From positions 1 to 64,000 of the forward strand of contig NZ_MTQP01000037.1 in the NCBI RefSeq assembly GCF_001984175.1: a DNA stretch of 64,000 bases. Direction: 5' to 3'. This stretch comes from Saccharothrix sp. ALI-22-I (GTDB lineage: Bacteria > Actinomycetota > Actinomycetes > Mycobacteriales > Pseudonocardiaceae). Positions 27,277 through 35,462 of the stretch are shown piece by piece. Numbering within the stretch: the stretch's first letter is position 1; every line of letters begins with the position of its first letter. A model generated the notes under the pieces. The model ran no database searches. It was given only the letters and a program-made list of their open reading frames with translations, and was not told where the DNA came from. The position numbers and the translations under genes are program-made.

Positions 27277-29384
27277 CCGCGTTGACCGCTGACGAGGCCA
27301 AGGCCTTCTTCCCCGACGAGGTCGTGACGGTCGCGAAGACCCGGCTGATCTCGGTGCCCGGCGTGACCGGCAAGGTCGCCCTGATCACCATCGACAACGG
27401 CCACGACCACACCCGGCCGTCCACGTTCGGCCCGCAGTCGCTGGTGAGCCTGAGCGCGGCGTTCGACGAGGCCGCGGCGGCGTCACCGGCGGCGATCGCG
27501 GTCACCGGCAAGCCGTTCGTGTTCGCCGTGGGCGCGGACCTGACGGCCGTCGGGGGTGCCACGGCACGCGAGCAGGCCGTGACCATCGGTCAGCTCGGCC
27601 ACGACGTGTTCCGCAAGTTCACCGAGTCGAAGGTGCCGACCTTCGCGTTCGTCAACGGCGCGGTGATGGGCGGTGGCCTGGAGCTGGCGCTGTCGTGCCA
27701 CTACCGGACGCTGGCGTCCAACGCGGCGGCCATCGCGCTGCCCGAGGTGTTCCTGGGCCTGTTCCCCGGTTGGGGCGGCACGCAGCTGCTGCCGAACCTG
27801 ATCGGCCCGAACGACGCGGTCACCGTGATCTTCGAGAACGCGTTGAACCAGAACAAGATGCTCAACCCCAAGCAGGCGCATGCGTTGGGCATCGCGGATG
27901 TGCTGTTCGACTCGGCGGACTACTTGGAGCAGTCGCTGCTGTGGCTGGCTTCCGTGGTGCGCGGCGATGTCGTGCCCGCTCGTCGTGAGATCGACCGCGG
28001 TGCCGGCTGGGACGCGGCCGTGGCTCGTGCGCGGGCCATTGTGGACGGTAAGACCAAGGGCGCGGCGCCGGGTGCGTTGAAGGCGTTGGAGCTGCTGGAG
28101 CTGGCGCGTGCCAACGACTTGGACCGCGGCTACGCGGCCGAGACCGAGGCGCTGGCGGACATCGTGATGAGCGATGAGCTGCGGGCCGGGCTGTACTCGT
28201 TCGACCTGGTGCAGAAGCGGGCCAAGCGGCCGGCGGGCGCGCCGGACAAGTCGTTGGCGCGCAAGGTCACCAAGGTCGGCATCGTCGGCGCGGGCCTGAT
28301 GGCCTCGCAGATGGCGCTGCTGTTCGCGCGGCGGCTGGAGGTGCCGGTGGTGCTCACCGACATCGACCAGGCGCGCGTGGACAAGGGCGTCGGGTACGTG
28401 CACGCCGAGATCGACAAGCTGCTCGGCAAGAAGCGCGTGTCGCCCGACAAGGCGAACCGGCTCAAGGCGCTCGTCAGCGGATCGTTGGACAAGGCGGCTT
28501 TCTCGGATGCCGACTTCGTCATCGAGGCCGTGTTCGAGGACCTGGGCGTGAAGCAGAAGGTGTTCGCCGAGGTCGAGGAGTTCGTCTCGGCCGAGGCGGT
28601 GCTGGCGACCAACACGTCGTCGCTGTCGATCACCGAGATGGCTTCCCGGCTCAAGCACCCCGAGCGGGTCGTGGGCTTCCACTTCTTCAACCCGGTGGCG
28701 ATCATGCCGCTGCTGGAGATCGTGCGCGCCGGGCAGACCGACGACGCCACGCTGGCGACCGCGTTCGCGGTGGGCAAGCAGCTGAAGAAGTCGTCCGTGC
28801 TGGTGAAGGACGCGCCGGCGTTCGTGGTGAACCGGCTGCTGACCCGGTTCATGGGCGAGGTCGTGAAGTCCATCGACGAGGGCACGCCGTTCGAGGTGGC
28901 GGACAAGGCGACCGAGCCGCTGGGCCTGCCGATGTCGCCGCTCGTGCTGCTGCAACTCGTCGGCCCCGCCGTCGCGCTGCACGTGGCCGAGACAATGCAC
29001 GGCGCGTTCCCGGACCGGTTCGGCGTGTCGGAGAACATGAAGGCGTTCGTGAAGGCTGGCAAGACCGCCGTCTGGCAGTGGGACTCGACCGGTAAGCAGA
29101 CCGTCGACCCCGAGGTGCAGGCGCTGTGGTCGTTCGGCGAGAAGCCGTTGACCGGTGACGAGGTCTTCGCGCGGGCGCTGGAGGCACTGGCCGAGGAGAT
29201 CCGGATCATGCTCGACGAGGGCGTGGTCGCGGAGGCGCAGGACATCGACCTGTGCATGCTCCTCGGCGCCGGCTGGCCGTTCTGGCTGGGCGGCATCACC
29301 CCGTACCTGGACCGTTCGGGCATCTCGGAGAAGGTGACGGGCAAGCGCTTCCTGGCCCCGGGAGTGGCCTCGGTCCCGGCCTGA
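27273..29384 (+). CDS. fadB: Beta-oxidation multifunctional protein: enoyl-CoA hydratase / 3-hydroxyacyl-CoA dehydrogenase
   Basis: A 703-residue fusion. The N-terminal crotonase domain (about 30-250) has FAVGADLTAVGG, AFVNGAVMGGGLELALSCHYR (oxyanion hole) and LPEVFLGLFPGWGGTQLLP (catalytic Glu region). The middle NAD-binding domain starts KVGIVGAGLMASQMALLFARR near residue 333, and HFFNPVAIMPLLEIV carries the dehydrogenase His. A C-terminal duplicated helical domain follows. GTG 27273 follows GGAGAG and overlaps the fadA stop. It ends before a strong hairpin terminator. Confidence 0.95.
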   Translation: MTALTADEAKAFFPDEVVTVAKTRLISVPGVTGKVALITIDNGHDHTRPSTFGPQSLVSLSAAFDEAAAASPAAIAVTGKPFVFAVGADLTAVGGATAREQAVTIGQLGHDVFRKFTESKVPTFAFVNGAVMGGGLELALSCHYRTLASNAAAIALPEVFLGLFPGWGGTQLLPNLIGPNDAVTVIFENALNQNKMLNPKQAHALGIADVLFDSADYLEQSLLWLASVVRGDVVPARREIDRGAGWDAAVARARAIVDGKTKGAAPGALKALELLELARANDLDRGYAAETEALADIVMSDELRAGLYSFDLVQKRAKRPAGAPDKSLARKVTKVGIVGAGLMASQMALLFARRLEVPVVLTDIDQARVDKGVGYVHAEIDKLLGKKRVSPDKANRLKALVSGSLDKAAFSDADFVIEAVFEDLGVKQKVFAEVEEFVSAEAVLATNTSSLSITEMASRLKHPERVVGFHFFNPVAIMPLLEIVRAGQTDDATLATAFAVGKQLKKSSVLVKDAPAFVVNRLLTRFMGEVVKSIDEGTPFEVADKATEPLGLPMSPLVLLQLVGPAVALHVAETMHGAFPDRFGVSENMKAFVKAGKTAVWQWDSTGKQTVDPEVQALWSFGEKPLTGDEVFARALEALAEEIRIMLDEGVVAEAQDIDLCMLLGAGWPFWLGGITPYLDRSGISEKVTGKRFLAPGVASVPA

Positions 29385-29395
29385 TCCTCCTCACC

Positions 29396-29432
29396 CACTG
29401 TGCCCGGCCGCTTCACGTGGTCGGGCACAGTG
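29396..29432 (+). terminator. Hairpin terminator after fadB
   Basis: CACTGTGCCCGGCC (29396-29409) pairs with GGTCGGGCACAGTG (29419-29432); 14-bp stem with one G-U pair. Confidence 0.85.
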
Positions 29433-29532
29433 GTGTCTCTGCGCGTACGGCTTGTTACTGCGCGCGAGTGCATTCCTCTGGCAGGTGGGTGAGGGGCGCT
29501 CACAATGGTTTGGAACGCTCGATGTTGGTGGC

Positions 29533-29985
29533 ATGAGCCCTCAACGACGAAGAGCGCGCGCCCGCCGTCCGCAGCCCGACCCCGTGCGTGTGGAGGAGTT
29601 GGTCGCCTTCCTCCGCGCCGACCGCGGCTGGCGGGACGAGGTGGCCAAGCGGCTCGTGGCGAAGCTGGACCAACGGCTGGTGCGGTCGGCGCGGGCGTGC
29701 GGGTGCAGGCCCATCGCGCACGTGGCGGAGGAGTTGGACAGCCAGGCGTGCGTCGATCTCGGGCCCGGTGCGCCGTACCAGCTGGCGAAGGCCGTCTACG
29801 GGCAGGTGCGGCTCAGGGGCGCGGCGCGGTTGCGGCAGACGGCGCGCAGCCTGCGGGTGCTCGGCGTGTACCTGTGCGGCAGCGACCTGGCGCGCTGCCC
29901 GTGCACGGAGGCGTTGGCCCGTGATCCGCAGCAGGCCCGCGTGGACCGGGTGGTGACCGGCGCGCTGGACGGCGCGGGGTTCTGA
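29533..29985 (+). CDS. Hypothetical protein, basic and cysteine-containing
   Basis: A 150-residue, Arg-rich protein starting at ATG 29533. It has a highly basic head (RRRARARRP), a helical middle (VEELVAFLRADRGWRDEVAKRLVAKLDQRL), and Cys at ACGCR, SQACVD, YLCG and RCPCTEA. The paired Cys might bind a metal, but no known motif is matched. It stands alone between the fadB terminator and an intergenic repeat cluster. Function unknown. Confidence 0.65.
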   Translation: MSPQRRRARARRPQPDPVRVEELVAFLRADRGWRDEVAKRLVAKLDQRLVRSARACGCRPIAHVAEELDSQACVDLGPGAPYQLAKAVYGQVRLRGAARLRQTARSLRVLGVYLCGSDLARCPCTEALARDPQQARVDRVVTGALDGAGF

Positions 29986-30076
29986 GCGTTCAACTCGCGC
30001 GTTCCGGACGTTGGACACGCGTGTTCCGGACGTTGGACACGCGGGGTTCTGGACGTTGGACACGCGGGGTTCTAGC
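29982..30076. repeat. Intergenic repeat cluster (GGACGTTGGACACGCG type)
   Basis: One TGAGCGTTCAACTCGCG unit is followed by three direct units of GGACGTTGGACACGCG about 22-24 bp apart (30005-30070). It belongs to the same family as the cluster at 23685-23878. It lies between two convergent genes and overlaps the last codon of the leftward 76-residue protein. Confidence 0.75.
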
Positions 30077-30302
30077 TCTGGTGTACCAGGCGGTCGGGGG
30101 CCTGGTGGGTGCTCAGCCACGCCTTGGCCAGCTTGCCCGCCGCCGCGCGGAACACGCCGTCGCGGTTGCCGTCGTCGGGCTGGATGGTCTCGGACGTCTT
30201 GTCGAGCACCAGGAACCGCTCCGCGCCGCCGTCGGTGTGGAACCGGTAGCGCACGCTGGCCGCGGTCTCCTCTTCCTTGTGCAGGTACACGAGCATGGCC
30301 AC
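30072..30302 (-). CDS. Small protein downstream of the putative toxin, possible immunity protein
   Basis: A 76-residue soluble, acidic protein (KEEETAASVRYRFHTDGGAERFLVLDKTSETI) with no signal peptide. Its start (GTG 30302 or ATG 30296) follows GGAGGT, which overlaps the stop codon of the toxin-like gene, so the two are translated together. A small acidic protein encoded directly after a polymorphic toxin is the usual position for its immunity partner. That role is inferred from position only. Confidence 0.7.
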   Translation of the reverse strand: MAMLVYLHKEEETAASVRYRFHTDGGAERFLVLDKTSETIQPDDGNRDGVFRAAAGKLAKAWLSTHQAPDRLVHQS

Positions 30303-30305
30303 GGC

Positions 30306-31583
30306 CTACCTCCAGGGCTTGCTGAAGTCCTCGTTGGACGCGGGCGGGATCTGGTTCTCCCACCGCGACACCTGGTTCGCCGCGGCGTGTGCGTCCTTGT
30401 ACGAGGCGTTCGGGTTCTGCTGCCAGTATCGGGCCTCGGCCAGTTCGTGCTCCAACAGCGCCACGTCCTCCGGCCGGGCCCGACCGGACCGCAGCCGCAG
30501 CCAGGCCTCGGCCATGTCGGGGCTCGGGTCGAACCGCGCCATCACCGTGCCGCCGTTCTGCCCCTCCAACGGGTGCAGGTCCTCGAACACGTGGTTCTTG
30601 ATCTGCTCGATCTCCGCGCGGCTGAACCCCGTGCCGCCACCCGCCCTCGGCACGTCGGCCACGTGCCCGGCGACGTCGTCGACGTCATCGGAGTTGCGGA
30701 TCGACTGGTAGGCGTTCTCCGACCAGCGGTCGATCTTCTCGTAGGCGCGCACCGACCCGTCGTCCACGGGGCGGGCGCCGCCGGTCTGCCCCGGCCGCGG
30801 TGCCTCGTCGGCCTGCCGGGCGGGCGTTTTCAGGTCGTCGAGCACCTTGCGGACCTGGTCGAACACGTCACCGAGCTTGCGCAGCAGCGGGACCAGCTTG
30901 CCGATCGTGCGCACGAGCTTCTTGAGGATGTCGCCGATCTTCGCGCCCCACCGGGCGACCGCCGCGGAGGCCTGCGCGGCGACCACCGGCGCGGCCAGGC
31001 CGAGCGTGAACGCCAGCTCCAGCGCCCACGAGACGAGCCGGCCGACCAGGTCGGCGATCAGGTCGCGGACGACCTCGCGAACCACGGCGACCACGACGCC
31101 CGCCATCTCCACCGCCGAGCCGAACCCGTCGGCCGCGGTGGACGCGCCGCCCAGCACGTCGGCGGTCCGGCCGGCCGCCGCCCGGTACGCGTCACCGGCC
31201 TGGCCCTGCCAGCCCGCGGTGTCGGCCGCGACGTCACGCGTGTAGTCGTCGCGCACCTCGCCGACGGCCTTGGCCACGTTCTTCCACGTCTGCGCGTGCG
31301 AGGCGACCAGGTCGGCGTTGCCCGCGAGCCAGTCCAGCGCGTCCGACAGCGGCTTGACGTGCTCGATCAGCCACGACACCCCGGCCGAGATCAGCGACCC
31401 GAGCGGGTCGATGACGATGCTGAGCATCTCGAGGCCGGCGCCCGCGATGCCCAGCCCGATGTCGACCCAGCTGCCGCTCTCGATGCCGGACTTGATGTCG
31501 GCGGCGGACTCGGCGACACCGATCCCGGAGTACCAGCGGGTGCTGTCCTGGACGGGCGCGATGAGCGGGTTGCCGCCGGTCAT
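30306..31583 (-). CDS. Putative type VII-secreted polymorphic toxin
   Basis: A 425-residue protein in three parts. Residues 1-150 resemble a WXG100/LXG-like helical secretion region (ADTAGWQGQAGDAYRAAAG, with the WQG turn). Residues 160-240 are hydrophobic (VVVAVVREVVRDLIADLVG and LALGLAAP-like stretches). After a Pro/Gly/Asp-rich linker (about 265-290), the C-terminal ~120 residues form a compact domain with QIKNHVFEDLHPLEG, MARFDP, and LLEHELAEARYW followed by YKDAHAAAN. The HELAE and AH residues suggest a metal-dependent or hydrolytic toxin domain, but I cannot name the family. The start overlaps the EspC-like stop by 4 bp. Confidence 0.8.
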   Translation of the reverse strand: MTGGNPLIAPVQDSTRWYSGIGVAESAADIKSGIESGSWVDIGLGIAGAGLEMLSIVIDPLGSLISAGVSWLIEHVKPLSDALDWLAGNADLVASHAQTWKNVAKAVGEVRDDYTRDVAADTAGWQGQAGDAYRAAAGRTADVLGGASTAADGFGSAVEMAGVVVAVVREVVRDLIADLVGRLVSWALELAFTLGLAAPVVAAQASAAVARWGAKIGDILKKLVRTIGKLVPLLRKLGDVFDQVRKVLDDLKTPARQADEAPRPGQTGGARPVDDGSVRAYEKIDRWSENAYQSIRNSDDVDDVAGHVADVPRAGGGTGFSRAEIEQIKNHVFEDLHPLEGQNGGTVMARFDPSPDMAEAWLRLRSGRARPEDVALLEHELAEARYWQQNPNASYKDAHAAANQVSRWENQIPPASNEDFSKPWR

Positions 31584-31885
31584 CGCAGGCTGCCGAACGT
31601 GACCGCGGCGTCGTCCTCGCGCTGCTCGTACTCGTCGGCGGTGTAGCGGACGTTGGTCGCGATGTCCGCCACGCCCTTCGCGCCGGCCGTCAGCGCCGCG
31701 CCTGCTTGGTCCTCGATACCGCGCATCACGGCCGGCAGGAACTGGCAGAGCTGCCCGTACGCACCGTCGGCCATGCTGATCGTGCGGGCCGCGTGGACGG
31801 CCTCGCCGAGCCGTTCGGCCAACGCGTCGAGCTTGCTCGCGTGCGCGCGCAGCTCGGTGGGCAGGACGTCGTAGCCGCCGGTCAT
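31580..31885 (-). CDS. EspC-like type VII secretion-associated protein
   Basis: A 101-residue helical protein of the ESX secretion-associated EspC family (DUF2580): YDVLPTELRAHASKLDALAERLGEAVHAA, then a second helix ending VADIATNVRYTADEYEQREDDA. The YxxxD/E element (YTADEYEQRE) resembles the type VII export signal. Such proteins are thought to pair with the long toxin encoded next and guide it to the ESX machine, whose core genes are not in this window. It starts 10 bp after the YbaB-like gene. Confidence 0.87.
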   Translation of the reverse strand: MTGGYDVLPTELRAHASKLDALAERLGEAVHAARTISMADGAYGQLCQFLPAVMRGIEDQAGAALTAGAKGVADIATNVRYTADEYEQREDDAAVTFGSLR

Positions 31886-31895
31886 GGTCGCCCCC

Positions 31896-32360
31896 TCAGG
31901 CCAGGTACGAATCGTCGCCGAAATCGTCGTCGTCGCGCCTAGTCCGACGGGGCGGCGGCGGTGCCGGTTCCCCGAACCGGTCGCGGTAGTTGTCCACGAC
32001 CATCCGCCGGGTGTCCGGCAGGTCGGCGCCCACCGTCGCCTCCGTCGCGGCCTGGACCTGCGCGGTGATGCGGGCGCGCGCCGCGCGCAGACACCCCATC
32101 ACCAACGGCCCCAGGTCCTCCGGCCGCACCGTGGCCGCACGGTCGGTGAACCGGATGTCGACCGGTGAGCCGGCGGAGTCGACGGTCACCACCACGGCGC
32201 CGTTCGCGCTGGTCTCGGTGACCTGGATCCGCTCGACCTCGGCGCGCAACGCCTGCAACTTGTCCGCCCGCTGCCGCATCCCCTCGACCCAGTCGTCGAT
32301 GCTGCGCTCGGCCTGACCCGGATCACCGCTGAGCAGCCCGTCCCACCGTGGCTCCGACAT
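31896..32360 (-). CDS. YbaB/EbfC-like nucleoid-associated family protein
   Basis: A 154-residue protein with the YbaB/EbfC fold: a long helix (DDWVEGMRQRADKLQALRAEVERIQVTE), a beta-hairpin (GAVVVTVDSAGSPVDIRFT), then a second helix (MGCLRAARARITAQVQAATEA). The tail is a Pro-rich, basic-then-acidic extension (PPPPRRTRRDDDDFGDD). Divergent YbaB-like proteins of this sort commonly head EspC/toxin cassettes in actinomycetes and may not bind DNA. I chose ATG 32360 because it is preceded by a -10 element exactly placed for a leaderless transcript. Confidence 0.85.
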   Translation of the reverse strand: MSEPRWDGLLSGDPGQAERSIDDWVEGMRQRADKLQALRAEVERIQVTETSANGAVVVTVDSAGSPVDIRFTDRAATVRPEDLGPLVMGCLRAARARITAQVQAATEATVGADLPDTRRMVVDNYRDRFGEPAPPPPRRTRRDDDDFGDDSYLA

Positions 32361-32367
32361 GCACACC

Positions 32368-32373
32368 GTTATA
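32368..32373 (-). promoter_or_regulatory. Probable leaderless promoter (-10 TATAAC) of the type VII cassette
   Basis: Read on the minus strand, TATAAC ends 7 nt before ATG 32360. That spacing puts the transcription start at or next to the start codon, as in leaderless actinobacterial mRNAs. The -35 region (GACCAC, 17 nt upstream) is weak. Confidence 0.5.
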
Positions 32374-32413
32374 GCGCACGAGTACGGCGCGTGGTCGGTG
32401 TCCGGGTCGGTGG

Positions 32414-32824
32414 TCAGTGTTCGACCGGGTGGACGGCGATGACCTCGACCACCCGGTCCAGTCCGGTGAAGTCCTTGACGTTGCTGGTCAGCACCGGCAT
32501 GCCATGTGCGGCGGCGGTGGCCGCGATCTGCAGGTCCATCCGGCGCGGGCGGGCGCTGCGGCCGGTGCGGCGGACCAGTGCGGCGAGCGTGCCGTAGATC
32601 TTGGCGGCGGCGAGGTCGAACGGCAGCACCTCGAACCGGTCCAGCGCGGCGTAGTACCGCTCGGTGCGGGCGAACCGCTCGACCGGGTCGTCCACGTCCA
32701 GCCCGTAGGCCAACTCGGCCGCGGTGACGGCGCTGATCGCGGGCTCGGCGCGGGCGAGGTCGCCGAAGTCGATGTCCTCCAGCCGGATCACCACGCCGGT
32801 GTCCAGCAGAATCCGCCTGGTCAC
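32414..32824 (-). CDS. vapC: PIN domain toxin (VapC family)
   Basis: A 136-residue PIN-domain ribonuclease toxin. Acidic active-site residues are recognisable: ILLDTGVVI (first Asp), SAVTAAELAYGL (Glu), MDLQIAATAAAHG (Asp) and LTSNVKDF. It cleaves RNA, in known members often tRNA. GTG 32824 overlaps the stop of the upstream antitoxin gene (GTGA), the standard operon layout for VapBC modules. Confidence 0.92.
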   Translation of the reverse strand: MTRRILLDTGVVIRLEDIDFGDLARAEPAISAVTAAELAYGLDVDDPVERFARTERYYAALDRFEVLPFDLAAAKIYGTLAALVRRTGRSARPRRMDLQIAATAAAHGMPVLTSNVKDFTGLDRVVEVIAVHPVEH

Positions 32825-33114
32825 CGGCGCCACGGGTCTTCGGTCGGGTCGTCGGCGCCGAAGATCTCGTCGTCGGCCACGCGGTCGGCGTGCCAACGCG
32901 CCGCGTCCACCCGGGGCAGCTTGCGGAACTCGGCCTGCGTCTCGGCGAGCGTGTGCCGGGGCCTGGACTCGGCGTGCGGCACCAGGTCGGCGATCGGCTT
33001 GCCGTTGCGGGTCACCACGAAGCGCTCCCCCGCCTCGACCCGCCGCATGATCTCGGCGTTGTCGTTGCGGAGTTCCCGTTGGCCGATCGTGTGACCGGTG
33101 GTTGCGACAGCCAT
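32821..33114 (-). CDS. vapB: Phd/YefM-type antitoxin of the VapBC module
   Basis: A 97-residue antitoxin. The N-terminal DNA-binding part reads TIGQRELRNDNAEIMRRVEAGERFVVTRNGKPIADLVP, the typical Phd/YefM pattern. The C-terminal toxin-neutralising tail is acidic and has DDEIFGADDPTEDPW. It should bind its own promoter, which lies in the short region shared with the divergent DUF72 gene. Confidence 0.92.
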   Translation of the reverse strand: MAVATTGHTIGQRELRNDNAEIMRRVEAGERFVVTRNGKPIADLVPHAESRPRHTLAETQAEFRKLPRVDAARWHADRVADDEIFGADDPTEDPWRR

Positions 33115-33168
33115 GACACAATCATACGCGGAGTGCTACAGCTGTGCTACAGGTTTCGCCGGTTACTC

Positions 33169-33915
33169 ATGGGCAACACGGTCACTGTGGGTAAGATCAG
33201 AATCGGCACGTCCGGCTGGCGCTATCCCGAGTGGCGCGGTGACTTCTACCCGCGTGGGTTGCAGCAGCGCCTCGAATTGCAGTTCCTGTCCCGCCGGTTC
33301 GACACGGTGGAGATCAACGGCTCGTTCTACGGCCTGCGCAAGCCGACGGACTTCCAGTCGTGGTCCGAGCGCACCCCCGACGACTTCGTGTTCGCCGTCA
33401 AAGGCCATCGGGAGATCACGCACATCAAGCGATTGCGGGACGTCGAGAAGGACGTGTCGGAGTTCTTCTCGTCCGGAGTCCTCGACCTGGGACCGAAGCT
33501 CGGCCCGATCCTCTGGCAGCTCCCGCCGACGCTGCCGTGGCGTCCCGAACGGCTGGCCGCGTTCCTGGAACTGTTGCCCGGCGCACCGGTCCGGCACGCG
33601 GTGGAGGTCCGGCACCCGAGCTGGGGCAAGCCCGAACTGGCGGAGTTGTTGGCACGGCACGGAGTCGCGCTCGTCGTCGCCGAGTCGGCAGGCCGTTTCC
33701 CGGAACTGTGCGAGCTGACCACCGACTTCGTCTACGCCCGCCTCCACGGCGACAAAGAGCTGTACGTCAGCACGTACTCCGACACCGCCCTCGACCGCTG
33801 GGCCGCCAGATTCCGCGAATGGTCGGCCACACGCGATGTCTACGCGTACCTGGACAACACGATGCGCGGCGCGGCACCGCACGACGCCCTCGCCTTGATC
33901 GACCGACTCAGGTGA
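33169..33915 (+). CDS. DUF72 domain-containing protein, copy 1
   Basis: A 248-residue TIM-barrel-like protein of the DUF72 family: KIRIGTSGWRYPEWRGDFYP at the start, VEINGSFYGLRKPTDFQSW, FVFAVKGHREITHIKRL, LGPILWQLPPTLPW, HAVEVRHPSW, FVYARLHGD and VYAYLDNTM. Biochemical function is unknown, although conserved acidic and His residues suggest an enzyme. It is immediately followed by a paralogue, so the pair arose by tandem duplication. Start ATG 33169; a GTG four codons later is an alternative. Confidence 0.93.
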   Translation: MGNTVTVGKIRIGTSGWRYPEWRGDFYPRGLQQRLELQFLSRRFDTVEINGSFYGLRKPTDFQSWSERTPDDFVFAVKGHREITHIKRLRDVEKDVSEFFSSGVLDLGPKLGPILWQLPPTLPWRPERLAAFLELLPGAPVRHAVEVRHPSWGKPELAELLARHGVALVVAESAGRFPELCELTTDFVYARLHGDKELYVSTYSDTALDRWAARFREWSATRDVYAYLDNTMRGAAPHDALALIDRLR

Positions 33916-33969
33916 GCCTGCCACCCCGGCGCGGGGGGTACGCGTGGATCAGATGGGTACCACTGGGAC

Positions 33970-34824
33970 ATGACGGGTGAAGTTCGCATCGGGACGTCGG
34001 GCTGGGTCTACCCGACGTGGCGTGGCGCGTTCTACCCGAAAGGCCTGGTGCAGCGGCGGGAGTTGGAGCACATCTCGGGCCTCATGACCTCGGTGGAGCT
34101 GAACGGCTCGTTCTACTCGCTGCAACGCCCGTCCAGCTACCAGGCGTGGGCGCGGCAGACGCCGGAGGACTTCGTCTTCGCGGTCAAAGGCGGCCGGTTC
34201 ATCACGCACCTCAAGCAGTTGCGCGACGTGGAGACCCCGCTGGCCAACTTCTTCGCCTCGGGCGTGCTCGCGCTGGAGGCCAAGCTCGGACCGTTCCTGT
34301 GGCAGTTGCCGCCCAAGCTCCGCTACGACCCCGGACGCCTGGCCGCTTTCTTCGACCTCCTCCCCCGCACCACCTCGGCCGCGGCCAAGCTCGCCGAACG
34401 CCACGACGAGCGACTACCCGACGAACGGGCCTGGACGACGACCGACACCGACCGGCCGCTGCGCCACGCGTTGGAGGTCCGCCACCCGACGTTCCTGGTG
34501 CCGGAGTTCCACGACTTGTTGCGGGCGCACGACATCGCGCTCGTCGTCTCCCACACCGCCGGCAAGTTCCCGTACCTCGAAGACGTCACGGCGGACTTCG
34601 CCTACGTGCGGCTGCACGGCAACCAGGCCCTGTACGTCGGCAGCTACTCCGACAGCGAACTGGACGAGTGGGCCGCCAAGATCAAGACGTGGGCCGTGGA
34701 CCACGACGTCTACGTGTACTTCGACAACGACACCGACGCGGTGGCACCTCACGACGCGGTCCGCCTCGCCACCCGCCTACCCGTTCCCCCGACACGCCCC
34801 CACACAATCGCTCCCACACAATGA
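33970..34824 (+). CDS. DUF72 domain-containing protein, copy 2
   Basis: A 284-residue paralogue of the preceding gene with the same motif series (VRIGTSGWVYPTWRGAFYP, VELNGSFYSLQ, FVFAVKGGRFITHLKQLRD, LGPFLWQLPPKL, HALEVRHPTF, FAYVRLHGN, VYVYFDND). It carries an extra ~30-residue charged insertion near residues 140-165 (KLAERHDERLPDERAW) just before the EVRHP strand, and a longer Pro-rich tail. The insertion may give it a different partner or substrate. Function unknown. Confidence 0.93.
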   Translation: MTGEVRIGTSGWVYPTWRGAFYPKGLVQRRELEHISGLMTSVELNGSFYSLQRPSSYQAWARQTPEDFVFAVKGGRFITHLKQLRDVETPLANFFASGVLALEAKLGPFLWQLPPKLRYDPGRLAAFFDLLPRTTSAAAKLAERHDERLPDERAWTTTDTDRPLRHALEVRHPTFLVPEFHDLLRAHDIALVVSHTAGKFPYLEDVTADFAYVRLHGNQALYVGSYSDSELDEWAAKIKTWAVDHDVYVYFDNDTDAVAPHDAVRLATRLPVPPTRPHTIAPTQ

Positions 34825-34895
34825 GGTGAACGCCGGGCTTTCCACCCCCACACCGCCGCCGATCACAGCACTCTGGTGCGGTGGAGGTGACCCGA

Positions 34896-35276
34896 ATGAC
34901 GACCCGCGGCCTCTTGACCGCCCTGGCCCTCACCGCCGGCGCCCTGGCGTCCAGCGGCATGGCGTCCAGCGGCATGGCGGTGGCCCAGCAACCGGACCCG
35001 ACCTGCGACCGCGGCGAGTTCTGCGCCTGGGCCGGTACCAACTACACCGGCAAGGTCCACCGCCTCGACCTGGAAACCGCCAACCCGAGCGAGTGCATCC
35101 CCCTGCCGGACAAATTCGTGGCGCGCTCGTTCGTGAACCGCCTGACCAGGGACGCCTCGGTATTCCAAGGCGCGACGTGCTCGACCGAGGCCGAGTTCAC
35201 CACCTACCCCGGCAAGGGCACGTACGTCCCGGACGCCCCTTTTGTCGTGCGAGCGATCCAAGTTTGGGAGCCCTGA
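34896..35276 (+). CDS. Secreted peptidase inhibitor family I36-like protein
   Basis: A 126-residue protein starting at ATG 34896, which follows GGAGGT by 7 nt (a GTG at 34881 overlaps the ribosome site and is rejected). A signal peptide (TTRGLLTALALTAGALASSG) is followed by a near-repeat MASSGMA. The mature domain has CDRGEFCAWAGTNYTG and further Cys (PSECIP, GATCST), the pattern of the I36/beta-gamma-crystallin-like inhibitors found in Streptomyces, which inhibit metalloproteases. Exported; target unknown. Confidence 0.85.
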   Translation: MTTRGLLTALALTAGALASSGMASSGMAVAQQPDPTCDRGEFCAWAGTNYTGKVHRLDLETANPSECIPLPDKFVARSFVNRLTRDASVFQGATCSTEAEFTTYPGKGTYVPDAPFVVRAIQVWEP

Positions 35277-35462
35277 TTTCACCGACCGCGACGGACCTCG
35301 CATTCGTAGCACCGCCACGAGTACGGCGGCCCTTTGCGGCGGTTCGCGGAACGCCACAGCCTGCCTCTTCGACACCTTGCGCCTACCGTCCTCCAGGACG
35401 CGGCGGAGGACGTCGTCGGCCAGTTGCTGGAGGACGTCAGCCAGTGTCGTAGCTCGAATACG

